A DNA stretch of 64,000 nucleotides, taken from NCBI RefSeq assembly GCF_040581485.1, contig NC_090129.1, positions 25,550,764 to 25,614,763 on the forward strand, read 5' to 3'. The notes beneath the pieces were generated by a model. The model worked only from the letters and a program-made list of their open reading frames with translations. It searched no databases and was not told where the DNA came from. The translations under genes and the position numbers were made by a program. This document shows, piece after piece, positions 13,601 through 26,510 of the stretch. Every line of letters starts with the position of its first letter. Within the stretch, counting starts at the first letter, position 1. The DNA is from Linepithema humile (taxonomy: Eukaryota > Arthropoda > Insecta > Hymenoptera > Formicidae).

Positions 13601-15023
13601 AAAGCGTGAACACACACCGCGAATACACGCGATGACCCTCGCGTGGTATTCGACGATTAATTCCGGCCACGAGTCGACGATAAGAAAAGAGTATACGCGA
13701 TCGTTACCAATTGCGAGCTTGCCGTTTAATCCGCCTAAGTTAATTAGGCGAACTAAAGCGAAATAACGCGGGTCACGGACGAAAGAAGGGTCGACCAAAG
13801 ACTTTCGCGTTTTTTTCAAGAAAGCCCATCGCTCGCGATGTGCTACGCAAGACCTACTTTCTCAGGTTTTTCTGAGAACGGCAAAAGTAGTCTTCAAAAT
13901 TACGTTTTTTTTTTCCTTTGAAGAGGAGGAATAGGGAGGTGCGGCGAAGAAGATACTTTTTAGATTTTACCAGGCGAGCTTCAATGAGTGCATTGCAAAT
14001 CCCGCAAAACAGAATTTTCCTAAGAGCGAAGTTTGTCTGACGTTTATGCGGGCGAGCTTAAAAATTTTCGCAGATTTACGAACTCGACCTCCTTTTCGAG
14101 TGTCTTAAATTTGCAGTTAAACAAGTTTTCGTATTCTCGTCTTCATGGTTTTGTAGAATTCTCTCATTTAGATGTTTTTATTATCGCAGTTTTAAATCAG
14201 AATTTACCGATTTCGAAAGAACTAATTGGGCGATTGCTCGTGCAAAACGGGCGATGCGTTCAGGAACGGACATTCGCCGTCACAGTTGCCGGCGCGACAC
14301 AGTTTTCCAGTTTATTATAATTACACCGGATCGTCGAGCACTTTTTTAATCGCTCTGACTGTCGCGCGAACATGTAATATTGTTATCGCTCTCGCTTTTG
14401 TTTTGCGCACGCGTCTATTTAGCGACTAGCTATTCGAATGTTCGATTGTGTCCGCCTTGGGCTGTGTGAAACCACTGCGAGCTGTAGATACGTTTCAGCC
14501 GAACTTCTACTTTCTCTCGTTTCGCAAGCGATACCACGTCGGCGGGTTGAATGCATTCGCGAATCTATGTAACTTCCGGCGGGGACGCCGCCAGACGCTG
14601 ATAACCCTTTCGTGGTTTCGAAACGTAAAAGCCTCTTCGGAAAGACACATGTTTGCAATGTAAGAACGATAAGGAAATTAACCGACTTCATCGTTGTTGA
14701 TAGGATGTTTCTTTTGAGCAACATGTTTACCTTTGCGTGTTTCCAAATTATTTTTTATATTTCTGAATTGTTTTCTCTATTTTCTCAATTAATCTTTATA
14801 AAAATGTGATTGAAAATATTGTTTAATAGAATTATTCTTTTAATGTAGTTTTGCGCGTTTTTTCTATCTTTCTTTTTCTCGCTCTCTAATATTTTATATT
14901 AATTTAAACAATATAATGGATTTATAAAAAGTTACGTGTGTTTAAACGAGTACTTTTTATCTTTTATAAGAGTCGGTTATGCGATACGCGAGAAACTTAA
15001 AACGTGTTGTTATTGGTTATCGA

Positions 15024-15101
15024 TGTATTAATGTATTAATTAATACATTGATTATAATTGTAAAACTTAATTAATACATTAAATACTTGATTAATACACG
15101 A
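15024..15101. repeat. AT-rich cluster of inverted TTAATACATT-type motifs
   Basis: Several copies of the near-palindrome GTATTAATTAATACATT and its complement are packed into about 80 bases. The segment can form alternative small hairpins. No function was recognised. Confidence 0.6.
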
Positions 15102-15755
15102 TAGCGAAAAGCAGCCTTTGCATAACTAATGTGATACAACATGTGGCCGTGTAATTTCGGTAAGAACTGTAGCAAGTTTGCATGCAAATTGGGAAATGGT
15201 CATTATGAAGCGGTTGATTAGTTACGCGAAGTCTGTCAAGCATGCCATTCGGAATCTGTTCGATACAACATGCGTCAATATGCATTATTTGTGACGTCTA
15301 TTGTGGTGCAGCATTTCGCCCTCGCTATGCAATCGCAATTTACATTCTAAATTTAGTTACATCGTGAAAATGAATACAGTTATATCAAATTGACTTTTCA
15401 GCTTTAAAAATTATTACTTTTTATTCTTCGTGGAAAAAAAAAGCGATAATATTTACGATTAAAAACTAAATTGCACACATGCGACATATTAGAGCGTATA
15501 TAAATAATATCGTGATATTTACTTGAACTTTATTTAAGCTCATCATCACCGGCACAAATACCGGAAATATTCAGTGAACCCGAAACGTTCCACGCCGCGC
15601 TTCATCGTACGTGAAACAACGTCGCTACGGATCTCATCATGCGTCCCGAGCGCTTGATCTCGCTCGCTTTACGGCGCTTTTATTGCGACTTCATAAAGCT
15701 GCGCTCAATCACAGCTGGCGACGATTCGTTGGCGTTGTCAAATCTCGCTACCACT

Positions 15756-15828
15756 CGACGACGACGCCGTCGTCTTCGTCGTCGTGATCATCGTCGTGAT
15801 CATCGTCGTCACCGTCGTCGCCGGTGAC
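15756..15828. repeat. CGT/GAC trinucleotide-rich repeat
   Basis: An imperfect CGT/CGA triplet tract with TGATCA interruptions sits inside a CpG-rich intronic patch (about 15540-16160). It makes every frame of the patch look open, including Arg/His-rich and Asp-rich reading frames that are not credible proteins. Confidence 0.85.
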
Positions 15829-18800
15829 GTGACAGTAAAGCGTAGTTAAAGCCGCAGCTGATGCACCGGAGGACGGCTTCCTGACGCTTCGCAGACGCCT
15901 TGATCCGTAACGACGTAAACATCCGCGGGTGTCGAGCGAAATGCACGTCGCGGAAAATCGCGGCGGTAACTCTGGCCGGAATTGCACCGCGCGAAAATAT
16001 ACCGAGGCGAACGTAAATCGGCAGCTGGGCTTCTGTTCCGCGCGGCGACCTTGCAGCTTTGCACCTTGGTACTCTGCATTTATCGCAAGTTTGCGATAAG
16101 CGAAGAGCTTGCAGTTCATAATCTCGGAGCGAATTTAGCATGAAAGACGGCTGTTTGGACTGGCGAAGTTGCCGAACTTAGGGCGACGGAATTAGACACA
16201 TATAATCGTCCCATTATGCGGTTCATTTAGCGTAAAATACAACCATCTCGATTGGCCGCGATAGAGTTGGATCTTTAGATATTTGCAGCGAAATGAGAAT
16301 ATCTGAGATATTTTTCGCTAAGTTTGCGACAAAAATACATATTTTCAGGTCATACAAATTTATTTACAATTAGTGCTAAATGCGTGATAAAAATATTTGT
16401 ATTCTACTGATCTAGATATTTCAAAAATAGCAAAAAGCTTTCGTTTTTGGTGTTAAAACTGTCATCAACATTTATTAATTTATGTGAAATTGATAAACAT
16501 GAATGCAAAATGTCATAATATTGAATACTTTACATGTTTTCTGTGTTGATGTATAATACTTTATCTGAAATGTGTTCTACAAAATAACACACGAGTTTTT
16601 TCTTCAATTCTACATGGAACATAACTTCTATTTGCAAAAGTAATCCCAGATTGGAAGCATAAATTCGTTTGGCAGAAAGGCAGTTTAATTCCTTGTGTCC
16701 ATATCTTTATCGACTGAAACAAATTCTTCGATCCTCTTAGTCGCCACGAGTACGCTTTTACCCCTCCCCCCTTTTTTTTTAACAAAAATAGAACCGATAG
16801 AAACACTGAGCCCTTTCAATCTCTAATCAGCCGATTAATGGTAGCTATCGATATCTTTCACAAAAATATACACGAGCGTTCGGAGAATCTCAAGAGCGAC
16901 TTATCTCGTTATATTTTCATAATGATTGCGCATTGCAGTTCAAGATGTGGACATTGAATTAATGCTTATTGCCGCCTGTTGCAATTTCCGCAATCGCACA
17001 GTGCAAGTTGTGAAAGTTACAAAATTAGCGCGGTCGATACGTGACCGCTTGGACTTTGTCGTTAATCCTCGTTTGCGGGTGGAAAAGAGTGCGCCGAGAG
17101 TTTATTCGCGGTCTAATCGCGTGAAATTGCAGAAATTCCGATATTATTCCATTATTTCAAAACTCTCGCGAGGCAATGTGTCCGACAGACAGCTTAATGC
17201 TCGGTTCATGTTCCTATTATTATATTAGCTATCTATTTCTTGAAAAATGAAGTTTTATCAATAATTATACGACATTTGAAACCAACATGTTATTAATTCT
17301 AGACAGGATTGCGTGACAGTCGACCGCATGATGGATAAGAGCAAGATTCATTTAGATCTATAATAAAATTTCATTTCTACGTCTTGCTGACAAGTTTTTC
17401 GATTGGATTTTGATTGTCTATAATTGATTAAAAATTGTGACTATTTATAACCCGTTCTTTCTTTTTCTAAAAAAATTTTTAACAATATTTTCTCAACGCA
17501 CGTGTACTGATATATACGAATGTAATTACATACAGAGATATTTGAAATTGAATGTTAAAATAAGACAATGAGAAAAGTTGTGTCAAAATCTTACTATGAA
17601 AAAAATTGAAATGATGAAAGATTTTAATAGATACTTTGTTAAATGTTGAGTCAATTTCTTAGCAAGTAGGAAGTTCAGAAAAAAGGATAGATGCATAAGC
17701 TGGAATTTAAGGACCCTGTTGTTTAAGCTGCTGCTTTTTTATTATTTTGAAGCACCAAGAAAAGATTATCTCGTAAAGATTAAGCAACACGAGTTAAAGA
17801 AATTATTATTTGCGTGCGCTGGTCGCGCGCAGATTTCTTCCTGCATAAAATAGCGCGGTACTTGTTGCAGGTCGACCGTAAGAAAAAAGAAATATTATAC
17901 ACGTGGTTGTATGCAGCGTCAATAAGGTTGCATAAGGTCGTTTATTTATAAAGGCGCTTAGAAAAATACAGGGCGGAAAGAACCGCGTTTATTTATAGTT
18001 CTTAGCTTGTCCGGGATTATAAATAAATGATTTGATGTATTTCAACTGTGCTAGCAATATTACTTGCCATAACTTAAAGTTTACGAGCTCTGTTGGTTTT
18101 CACTTTGCGTTCTGCTGATATGTTTCTACTTATTCATGAATAAAGAAGCGGAAGAGGAGAGTGGATGAGGGATGGCTATATGTTGTATTCTAAAGTTATC
18201 AAAAAGTGAAGAAAAAAATGTAATGATAATGGGACTTAACGTTACACATACTGTATTAATCTGTAAATACAATCTTTATTGATAGCATCATTAAATTTTA
18301 TTAGATTAGGTTGTAGCTTTAATTTTTTTTAAACGAAAGCGAAACTGAATCTTCAGCATTTTTGTGATATTTTTAATTATCGTGTATGTGTTATATCCAT
18401 CAAAATATAAATTTTCCATGACGCTTAAATTTTTACTTTTGTCTAATCATATTTTTAATTAAGTCTAATTATCAAATCATTAAACAAATATTCATAAAAA
18501 AATACAAAAATCAAAGATAAAATATCGGTATTTCATGATTACGTTAAAATAGTAGGATGTGGCATCTCTTTCGTGTTGTTGAAATAATGAATATAATTTA
18601 TTTCAATTTTCTAAAAATGCTACATAAGTGACGAGAATAAGAAGCAAGAGAATAAAGCGATGAGGATAAAAAGCGAAGATAAAGTGTATATACAGAATAG
18701 GGAAATGATGGTATATATTTATTGAGAGTAGCTTAATTTACATAAAATTTTCATAAACGCTTCTTATCTTCTTGTAAATAAATGCAAGGTGAGAAGCTGA

Positions 18801-19267
18801 AAAGTTTTGCGGTTCACTTAAGGCGCCAACATGAAGACACCAAGATCCATTGAAAGCGAATCTCTCTGAGAAGGGTCCTTTTCACCGGCAGGAATTTACG
18901 TAAAATATTTACGACAGCGAAATTCGCCCATTTGTCAACCGAAGGCTTTCCGTGCGGCGTAAAATGGAGATTTAAGGAGGCACGATGAAGTCCGCGCCCC
19001 ATGTATCACAGCGCCAAGATAAAAGTTTATTTTGGCTTTAGCAGAAATTTATCCCTGGTGAACATAGTGAGAAACCGTGCATACTTCATCATGAGCTAAT
19101 GCAAACGCTTGTATACATGTGTCCCACGGCGCGACAACACTTACTTATCTTAAGCAACTGCGCGCGTCTTCATAATTAAAATTAAACTATGCTAATTTCT
19201 AGCTTTATATTTAGATCTCGTGAAAAGAGTAGAGGAATAATGAACTTTTCTTTTTTTCGTGTTGCAG

Positions 19268-19456
19268 AAAGCCAGATTGGCGCGTATAAGAATCGCGAAG
19301 GCGTCGAGCGGCGCCGCCTTCGTAAGCAAAAAGAAGGCTGCGGAGGCGCGTTTGGCCGCTCAGGAGAGCGGACTGCAGCTGGAGGAGTACTGCAAGGAGG
19401 AAGATATCTTCGAGTTGCAGCATCATCACCTACTTCGTTGCTTGGAGAAGACAACG
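19268..19456 (+). CDS. Shal: Shal (Kv4), internal exon: basic tail and dileucine motif
   Basis: This 63-codon exon encodes part of the cytoplasmic C-terminal tail. It opens with the basic stretch KARLARIRIAKASSGAAF, followed by KKKAAEARLAAQESG, an acidic patch (EEYCKEEDIFEL) and QHHHLLRCLEKTT. The last segment is the conserved Kv4 tail containing a dileucine; a motif of this kind is reported to direct mammalian Kv4.2 to dendrites. The acceptor is GTGTTGCAG and the donor is ACG|GTAAGT. The exon is 189 bp and phase 0 at both ends, so skipping it would keep the frame but remove the dileucine. It joins in frame to 833-995 and to 31921. Identity is very secure. Confidence 0.97.
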
Positions 19457-22400
19457 GTAAGTGTCGACATCTCTGTCTGATAACAGCCGCATGCCGCGCA
19501 TTCGCGAAGGAATTCTAGTGTTCCTTTAGTCCCCGCTTGTCAGCTTTAAAGCTACTTTAAAGCCCTTAAAATTCCATTGATAAATTAACTTCCACGCACA
19601 GAGAATGAACTTTATCTTCAATATCTCAGTTTCACAATAAAACGCGGAACTTGGGTGGTGTCTTTCCTTCTCTCGCTGGACACGGTTCACGAAATAACAG
19701 TTTGACTTTTTAATAAAAGATTTTCTTTTTAAATGTTGCATGTTAGTTTAATAAAATATCATAATACAATTATATAGATAGTACGATAAGTGCTCTTTTT
19801 GCAACATTATTTTCAAACATGAGATTATATTAAAAAAGAAGGAAAATTGCCTTATCCGAAAAAGAATTAAGGCAAAATAGAAGTAACACTGATAATTTAT
19901 ATAACGATGATGAACTAGTTTTATTCTTTATGAAATAAGTATTGTGAAAAGGAGAACAACACTAACAAAATTCGAAAACGTTTATTTCGTAAAAAGATAA
20001 AGATTGTTTTGCTATCATTATATAGGTTTTTTTCGATATTCCGCGCGAAAACTTCTCAACCGTTGTAACGAAGATAAATTAACTAAGGAAGCGATAATTA
20101 ATTATTCATGAAAGTGGCGTCCTCTCGTCGTGGACGACGACAAACTCGCACAAAAACGCGGTCTATTTTGAGCGTTCTTTATTAATCTTACGCGGAGAGC
20201 GACAAAGTAACTGTATCGTCGCGAATACAATGTCGGCACTTCCGCTTTTCGCGCCAGGAATTCAATAAGCATCTCGCCTCGAAAATCCGGCAGTCTGTTT
20301 CGCGAGTATTGCGCGTGAGTACCGGAGTAATTTGAATAAACCCCCGCCGTCGCCCAGTGGTTGTCTAATTTTAGCCCGGCGTGAGGTTGGCTGGTTGTGC
20401 GAGAGAAGGTTGCCTCGTGCAGGGTTGTAGTTACTATCGAACCTGAATACTCACGAACCAGTCCTCGTTTACGGAATCGCTGCTACAGAAATGTGCTATT
20501 GTGAGGTCGTACATACGTGGGGTGTCACACAAGTTCCGGACTTTCTCTCATAAAATATTAAGGCTAAAAGCCAAAAGAATGAAGTATAATCATAAGATGT
20601 GAACATTAGGGAATAAAGTAGGACATGGAGGAAAAGATAAGAATACGAAATGGGATTTGATACTCACACGTGATACTGTGTTATTTTTATTTTTGGAGAA
20701 AAATATAGGAATGATGTAGTAATCTACATAATTCATGTTTATATTACTGGAGCACATAAAAGAAAATTTAATGGGTGTAGTTTATAATAATTTGTATCAT
20801 TCTTTGTGGCTAAGAATATATTTTGTATTTTATATTTTTATTCTTTTTTCTTACATTACTACGCGACAAGGTGAAAATCGTATAAAAATTATAGAAAAGA
20901 GAAGCGATTGACAAAATAAAAGGAAAAAATATTGCAAAATTTTGCAAAAGAAGTAATAGGAATTTCAAATAAATTTTGCAGAAAAATTTTGCATTCGTAA
21001 AAGAATTTGCAGTCGCGGAAAAACTTTCCGATATATTCCGTTTGTGTGCGCTTTCGCATGCATAGAAATGTATATAGACTTATGCGATTAAATCAACCGC
21101 GACATATATGACGCGCACATCGAAGAGATTATAAATACGCGTCGCGGTTTATATGACGACTATGATGGCTGTGCTGGTTGTGTAACCTATGCGGGAGGGA
21201 GAAATTAGTTTATTACGCTAGAGGACTAGGGCTTGCGACGTTGCAGGATATACAGGGTGATACGGGTCGCCACGTACATAGCCTGATACACCGAGGTCGA
21301 CGTGCACGGTATTTTAGGATGGGAAACGGGTCGGCTTTTAGATAATACATAGAAGATTACGACAAATTCCTGTTAATTCATATCATTGACTTCAGCAGTT
21401 TCATCTTACAACTAGATTCAGAATATTCTCATTTGATTTCGTGCAAAAACTTTACATAAATATGAAAAAAATATACATTATTTCTATTTAATATAATTTC
21501 AGCATTAAATGTCTATTCAATATAATTTTAAATTAAAAATTTTAGAATTACAGTGCTTTTAGGAAGATAGTCAATCGCGAAGAAATCTGTACTTTTTTTA
21601 TTCTATTTTGTTCCACTTCTATTTCAAGCTGTTACATTTTTTATTTTTTATTTTATTTTTATGATTTTTGTTCGATTTTATGTTAGAAGCCAAAATTGTA
21701 ATTCTGTGAAAATTTAAAACAATATCTTGAATAAGGATTATTATCATAAATTGATGATTTGTTCTCGTTCTGTCTTAAAAATATTTAGTTTTAAAATGAC
21801 CACACACAAAATAACGGTATTAATCAAAAATAACAAAATTTTACTGCAGCAAGTGTATAATAGTTCGAATTATCCCATCTTTTATAAACCAATGTGTCAA
21901 TAAGGCATATACTATCCTATATTTATCATGTATGTATATTGTAAGCAAAGTGTTGTGCACACGTAGGCAAGTGATAATGTCAGCCAACCTTATGTTGGTT
22001 TTGTTCCTTTGGGGATTCTCGCATCGTATGTTGTAGATTAGCTAAAGTAACAAATTTAGTACAAATTTATACATGGTCACATTACCTCTGTGCAAAATTA
22101 TTAGATGTAAATGTATATATTATACAAACAAAATTTAGTTTTAAAAATAGCGTAAAATAATGCAGAGTACTTATATAAAATTACAATATAGTTATTAAAA
22201 AATCGTGCTTTATTTGTGAATTATTTTGATCAATTTTTTATTAAAACTGATAAGTGAAAAATTCATGACTTGCAACACATCATTAAATAATAATAAATAG
22301 TTATTTTTAATTTTTAAATCTCATAATATTGTTGCTTTAATCTAAAGCGATCGCAAATATTTTATGTACTTGTATGCTGAAGTATTTGTGCCTATTTTAA

Positions 22401-25400
22401 TCTGATTCGCCGCAAGCATCATCATACAGTTAATTTCATCATTTAATGACATTTCCGATGTCGCGATGATGGTGTTGCATGACGGACGCTTCTCGTGGCG
22501 ATGACGTTCGCGGCGCTACGGTGTCGAGTTTCCGATCGATTCGTTGCTCATGTCGTCCATGACTAGCGAATCTTTGACCCGAGCTCCGGGTTTTGCGCAA
22601 ATCGTGTAAAATTTCTCCCATGAGTGCAACGTACGCGCGGCATTCGACGCGGAGGTGTTTTCTCGGGAAAATGAACGTTTTCTACTGATCAAAGAACGAC
22701 GTGTGCGAACCCGCTGACTGAGCGCGACAGGAAACTTAAATTGGACTTTTGGAATCGGGCATTGATTGGTTCGGGTAACCCATTTGTTAAGCGTACGTTT
22801 TCCCAGCGGTGCGACAAGTAAGACGTGTACATTTATCATTATTCCGTATTACAATATTAGATGGGTGTCCGGAAAAAAATATAAAGTACGAGAAATAAAT
22901 CAGTTTAATTATTTCCTGATTTATATGTTATCAATATTGTGCTTTTATCAAGGAGTAATATATTTCTTAATAAAATTATTTTGCTTAACATGCAAAATAC
23001 GATAACATCAATATAATGTCGATATTGTCGAAAGTTTTAATATTGGAATTTCGTAATGAACGTGGTAATGGAACGTTAAAAAAAACTGAGACTTAACTAA
23101 AGGGTTTTTACAACGAAATTTATGGGATGTCGGCGAAGCTTTAAAAACAAGCGAGTATTAAATTACTACTTTTCATTAATTCGGAATAGTTTTATTTTTA
23201 AAATAAATTTGAGGCTTTTAATTACAACGAGATTTAATGATAAAAATTACGATAGTGTAATGAATGGTGGCATCTGAAATTTTATCAAGATTAATTTAAA
23301 GATTGAATGTAGGTTAAGAATTAATATCTTATTTTTATTTTAGCACGCTATATATTTTATGCAGAAAGAAACAACTGGCACACATTTCAAAATAGTGAAA
23401 AATTTCTTTTAAACGAATTAAATTTTTTTTATTACGAGAGATCTCTGTGCACTTAATTATTAAATTCTATTAAATGTTATTTATTATTCTATTAATTATT
23501 TTTTGTCGAGAAAAAGGAAAAGAGAGAGAGAGAGAGAGAGAGAGAGCAAAGGAGATAAAAAGTTTTCCGACTGAAAAGCACTTTACGCGATGCTATAAAA
23601 ACGTTTGGACGAGGGAATTGCATATTCTCACCCAGATTCGTACACTCGCGCATACTATGACTGCGCTTTCGCGAAATGCATACTAGATGCATTGCTTTAC
23701 GTCATCATACCGCTCGTACAAACGAAGATATTTCGGGAATCCGAATTCGGGGGGTGGGCGGGTAGCGTGGCCTCTCTTCTTCGAATATTCCGACCGAATC
23801 CTTGTGCTGCTCATGCGAATTTGCATTGTTACACGTGAAGAGCGCATCACTGTTGCGGTAAGGTGATGAGATAACGGCACAATTAACATTTCAATTACCA
23901 ATTCATGGATTATTCTCTCTTTGTGAATACTAAATACAGATACGCAATCAATGATTTTAGCTTTGCGGTGGCTGTTCCTGCATAATTGCGCGAATATTAT
24001 AAGAGCTATTATAGACACATATTAAAGCTGCTTTCGCTATTTAAATATGAAAACTCTTGTTATATGAATGATTCTATGTCTAGTTAAGAATAGAGAAATG
24101 TATTTCGATATTGTGTGAATGGCTGGATGTGCAATTTTAATGAAAATGAAACTATTACTGCAATTTTATACTAAAATAAGAAAAGTGGACTTGTAATCGA
24201 TGATCGATTTTGCTTTTATCGTCATTTTTGGCGGGTTCTTTCCCTAGTTTATTCAGTTATAAAAGATAAATCTGATTATTCTATATCTATATCTGATAAA
24301 TCTATATTATTGAATATTTGTCCCATTTTCTCACAATTGTTTCGATTGGTCTTATTCTACTTCTATGTTAACCTAAGATTTTGTCTCAGTCCTTCCTCTT
24401 CAAACGTTTCTCTTCGTCTTCGATGAACGCGGCCAATCGTCGGTGTCTTCGGGTCGGTGTATTGATTTCTTCCGGGTCGTGGTTGTGGGCTCGATCGAAC
24501 GTCATCGGTATCGTAGATGCGGCATGTAAAACGTCATCACCGTGACTAATTATAGTCCATTACGGTGTTGAGAAGTGAAAAAACGAGCCGACAATACTGA
24601 CCGATCTCTCTGTTTCGCATGACATGATCGAACGAGCGGCCGAAAATCATCGGCGACGGAAAAGTCTAACAAAATCAAAGAGCATAATGGAAAACTCGAA
24701 GAAACTGGAAATAGAATTCAGGAGTAAAAGAGCATTACTTTGTTGCAACTTTGTGAAAGCGTCATGGAAAATTTCGTACGAAAGAAGAAAAGTTGTTGTG
24801 ACTTCTTCTGAGCGCTATTAATATGCTATGGTGATTTTAATAATTAGTTTGCACAGAAAAGACGCGAGAGGAGGGGAAGTCTATTTGGGAGTGATGTAAT
24901 AATCTCGGATTGGAACAAACGCGCGCTCGAATCGCGCTTGTTGGAAATTGGAATTGGGAGTGGAATTGACTAAATATGTAACGGCGCTCGAGAAGATCAT
25001 GTAAATGGACGGAATTAATGACCGGGGTTTGTGCAAGGAAGTGTGTTAATTATTCGAAGTGAAATGAAATCGGACGAAAAGAATATATTTTTTACCGAAG
25101 AGGTTGCGAAGGGATTGCGATGGAAATGCGATCGAATGAAAGTGTATTGAGATAATGAATTCTGGCAAACATTAATTATATATAAATTGTGATCTTTGAT
25201 GAATTATAAATTTCGGAGCTTAATTGACGTTTTCTACGGGATGACGTTTTTTTAAATCTTATTTTAGGATTGAAATAATATTATCGAAAATTGCGGTATG
25301 CTTTTTTTGAGATATTAATTTTGTAGATAAATTAGTTTCTGAAAAAAGGATATCGGTCTGATCGGTGAAGTTTTGCAAAATGTCAGCAGCGCAAAAATAC

Positions 25401-25500
25401 ACGGTTCAATTAGTACTTGACGTTTCGGAAAATTGCAAAATGTCTCCCGGTTGGGTTGAAAAAAATGTCACGCGTGTTCCGCTCATTAAATCTTTAAAGG
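19457..25500 (+). other. Shal: Shal intron B, first part
   Basis: Intronic. CpG-rich patches lie near 20100-20520, 21000-21330, 22470-22830, 23580-23850 and 24400-24780. A GA microsatellite is at 23521-23546. No recognised exon, tRNA or protein-coding transposon remnant was found. Confidence 0.75.
23521..23546. repeat. (AG)n microsatellite
   Basis: An uninterrupted AG dinucleotide run of 13 units, intronic. Confidence 0.95.
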
Positions 25501-25952
25501 TTTTCGTCGCGCATTCTGCAGAATAGCACACCCCTTGCGCAACCAATGTCTCTCCGAAACCAACCCCGAAAAGCGGGGCGGATACAACATGCTGGATTCG
25601 CAGTTACGTATGCATTGCTTGCCGAAAAGGGGTAGCGTGCACACGGGCGCTCCTGAATTTAATATCGGCCAGCTGGAAACAAACTCCGAACAGGATGAAA
25701 GACTGAATAAGACACATTGCTGGAATGGAATTTGCAGGATGAAGCGAATAAAATATGCCGGCTAACGCAATTGCGATCCGTCGGAGTCTTCTTAAATCAC
25801 CACATTTTATATCGGTTGTCGCAACTGTTTCGATCGTAAAGGGACTTATCTTCGCAAATTACCGTTGCGCAATATTTTTGGATGATTTATCATTTACGCT
25901 CTTGAGATCTAACATTAATAAATTAATCTCTACAAGGAATTGGATCGAATGG

Positions 25953-26167
25953 CACTTGTCCTGTTGAAGATAAAAACAATGGTAGAGGAAAAAGTTAAGT
26001 GACATAACATGAAACAAATTTTTTTTATGGACCCATTTTTTTCATAAGTGCATTAATGCGCCAGAAAAGTGCACTTTTTTAAAAATGTGTACTTTTTCTG
26101 CATAAATAGGTAAATTTGACATTGTAAATATTATATTTGACATTTTTTATCTTCAACGGGACAAGTG
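25953..26167. mobile_element. MITE-like element with about 24-bp terminal inverted repeats
   Basis: The left terminus starts CACTTGTCCTGTTGAAGATA. The right terminus is its reverse complement with a single C/T difference over the first 23 or so bases. The 215-bp element is AT-rich inside and has no open frame of note. A target-site duplication is not obvious, so the superfamily is left open. The near-identity of the ends suggests a fairly recent or constrained element. Confidence 0.65.
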
Positions 26168-26477
26168 TTAGAGTTTCGGCTTAGTTCCGTAGACCATCCT
26201 GTGTAATAGTAACGAACCAATTTTGAATTGTTCATTATTTCAAAATTAAATCGAAAATTTAAAAGTTATGAAGTAGCATGGTCAAAAGTCAAATTATCTA
26301 CAAATGAAAGTTTTGACATTGACAAAGTAAATGCGTAGGTTTTTGAACATCTTATACTATGTATCTTTTATATGTTTATATTGTTACAATACTAATATTG
26401 TTATTTACCAAAAAACTACTCTCCGTTAATAATATTGTTTTATTTGTCGATTATTTTTTTATATTCTGGAATTATTG

Positions 26478-26510
26478 GAGTTTGTCACTATTTAAAAAAT
26501 AGTCAAACTC
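26478..26510. repeat. short hairpin
   Basis: GAGTTTG and ACTATTT pair with AAATAGT and CAAACTC around a 2-base bulge and a tiny loop, giving a 14-bp stem. It lies in AT-rich intron and may be chance. Confidence 0.5.

Larger units (their letters stand above)
5801..19267 (+). other. Shal: Shal intron A, remainder
   Basis: Intronic AT-rich DNA alternates with CpG-rich patches at about 8400-8560, 9430-9830, 11220-11600, 12500-12910, 13490-13900, 14030-14640, 15540-16160, 16960-17130 and 18820-19000. Besides the inverted-repeat elements and triplet repeat listed separately, nothing coding was recognised. CpG-rich patches inside long neuronal-gene introns could be enhancers or conserved noncoding elements; this is inference. 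The intron ends with TTGCAG before the next exon. Confidence 0.7.

Noticed and set aside
21240..21310. TATACAGGGTG motif as a transposon end
   Set aside because: Only a single end-like motif is present; no inverted partner at a plausible distance was found.
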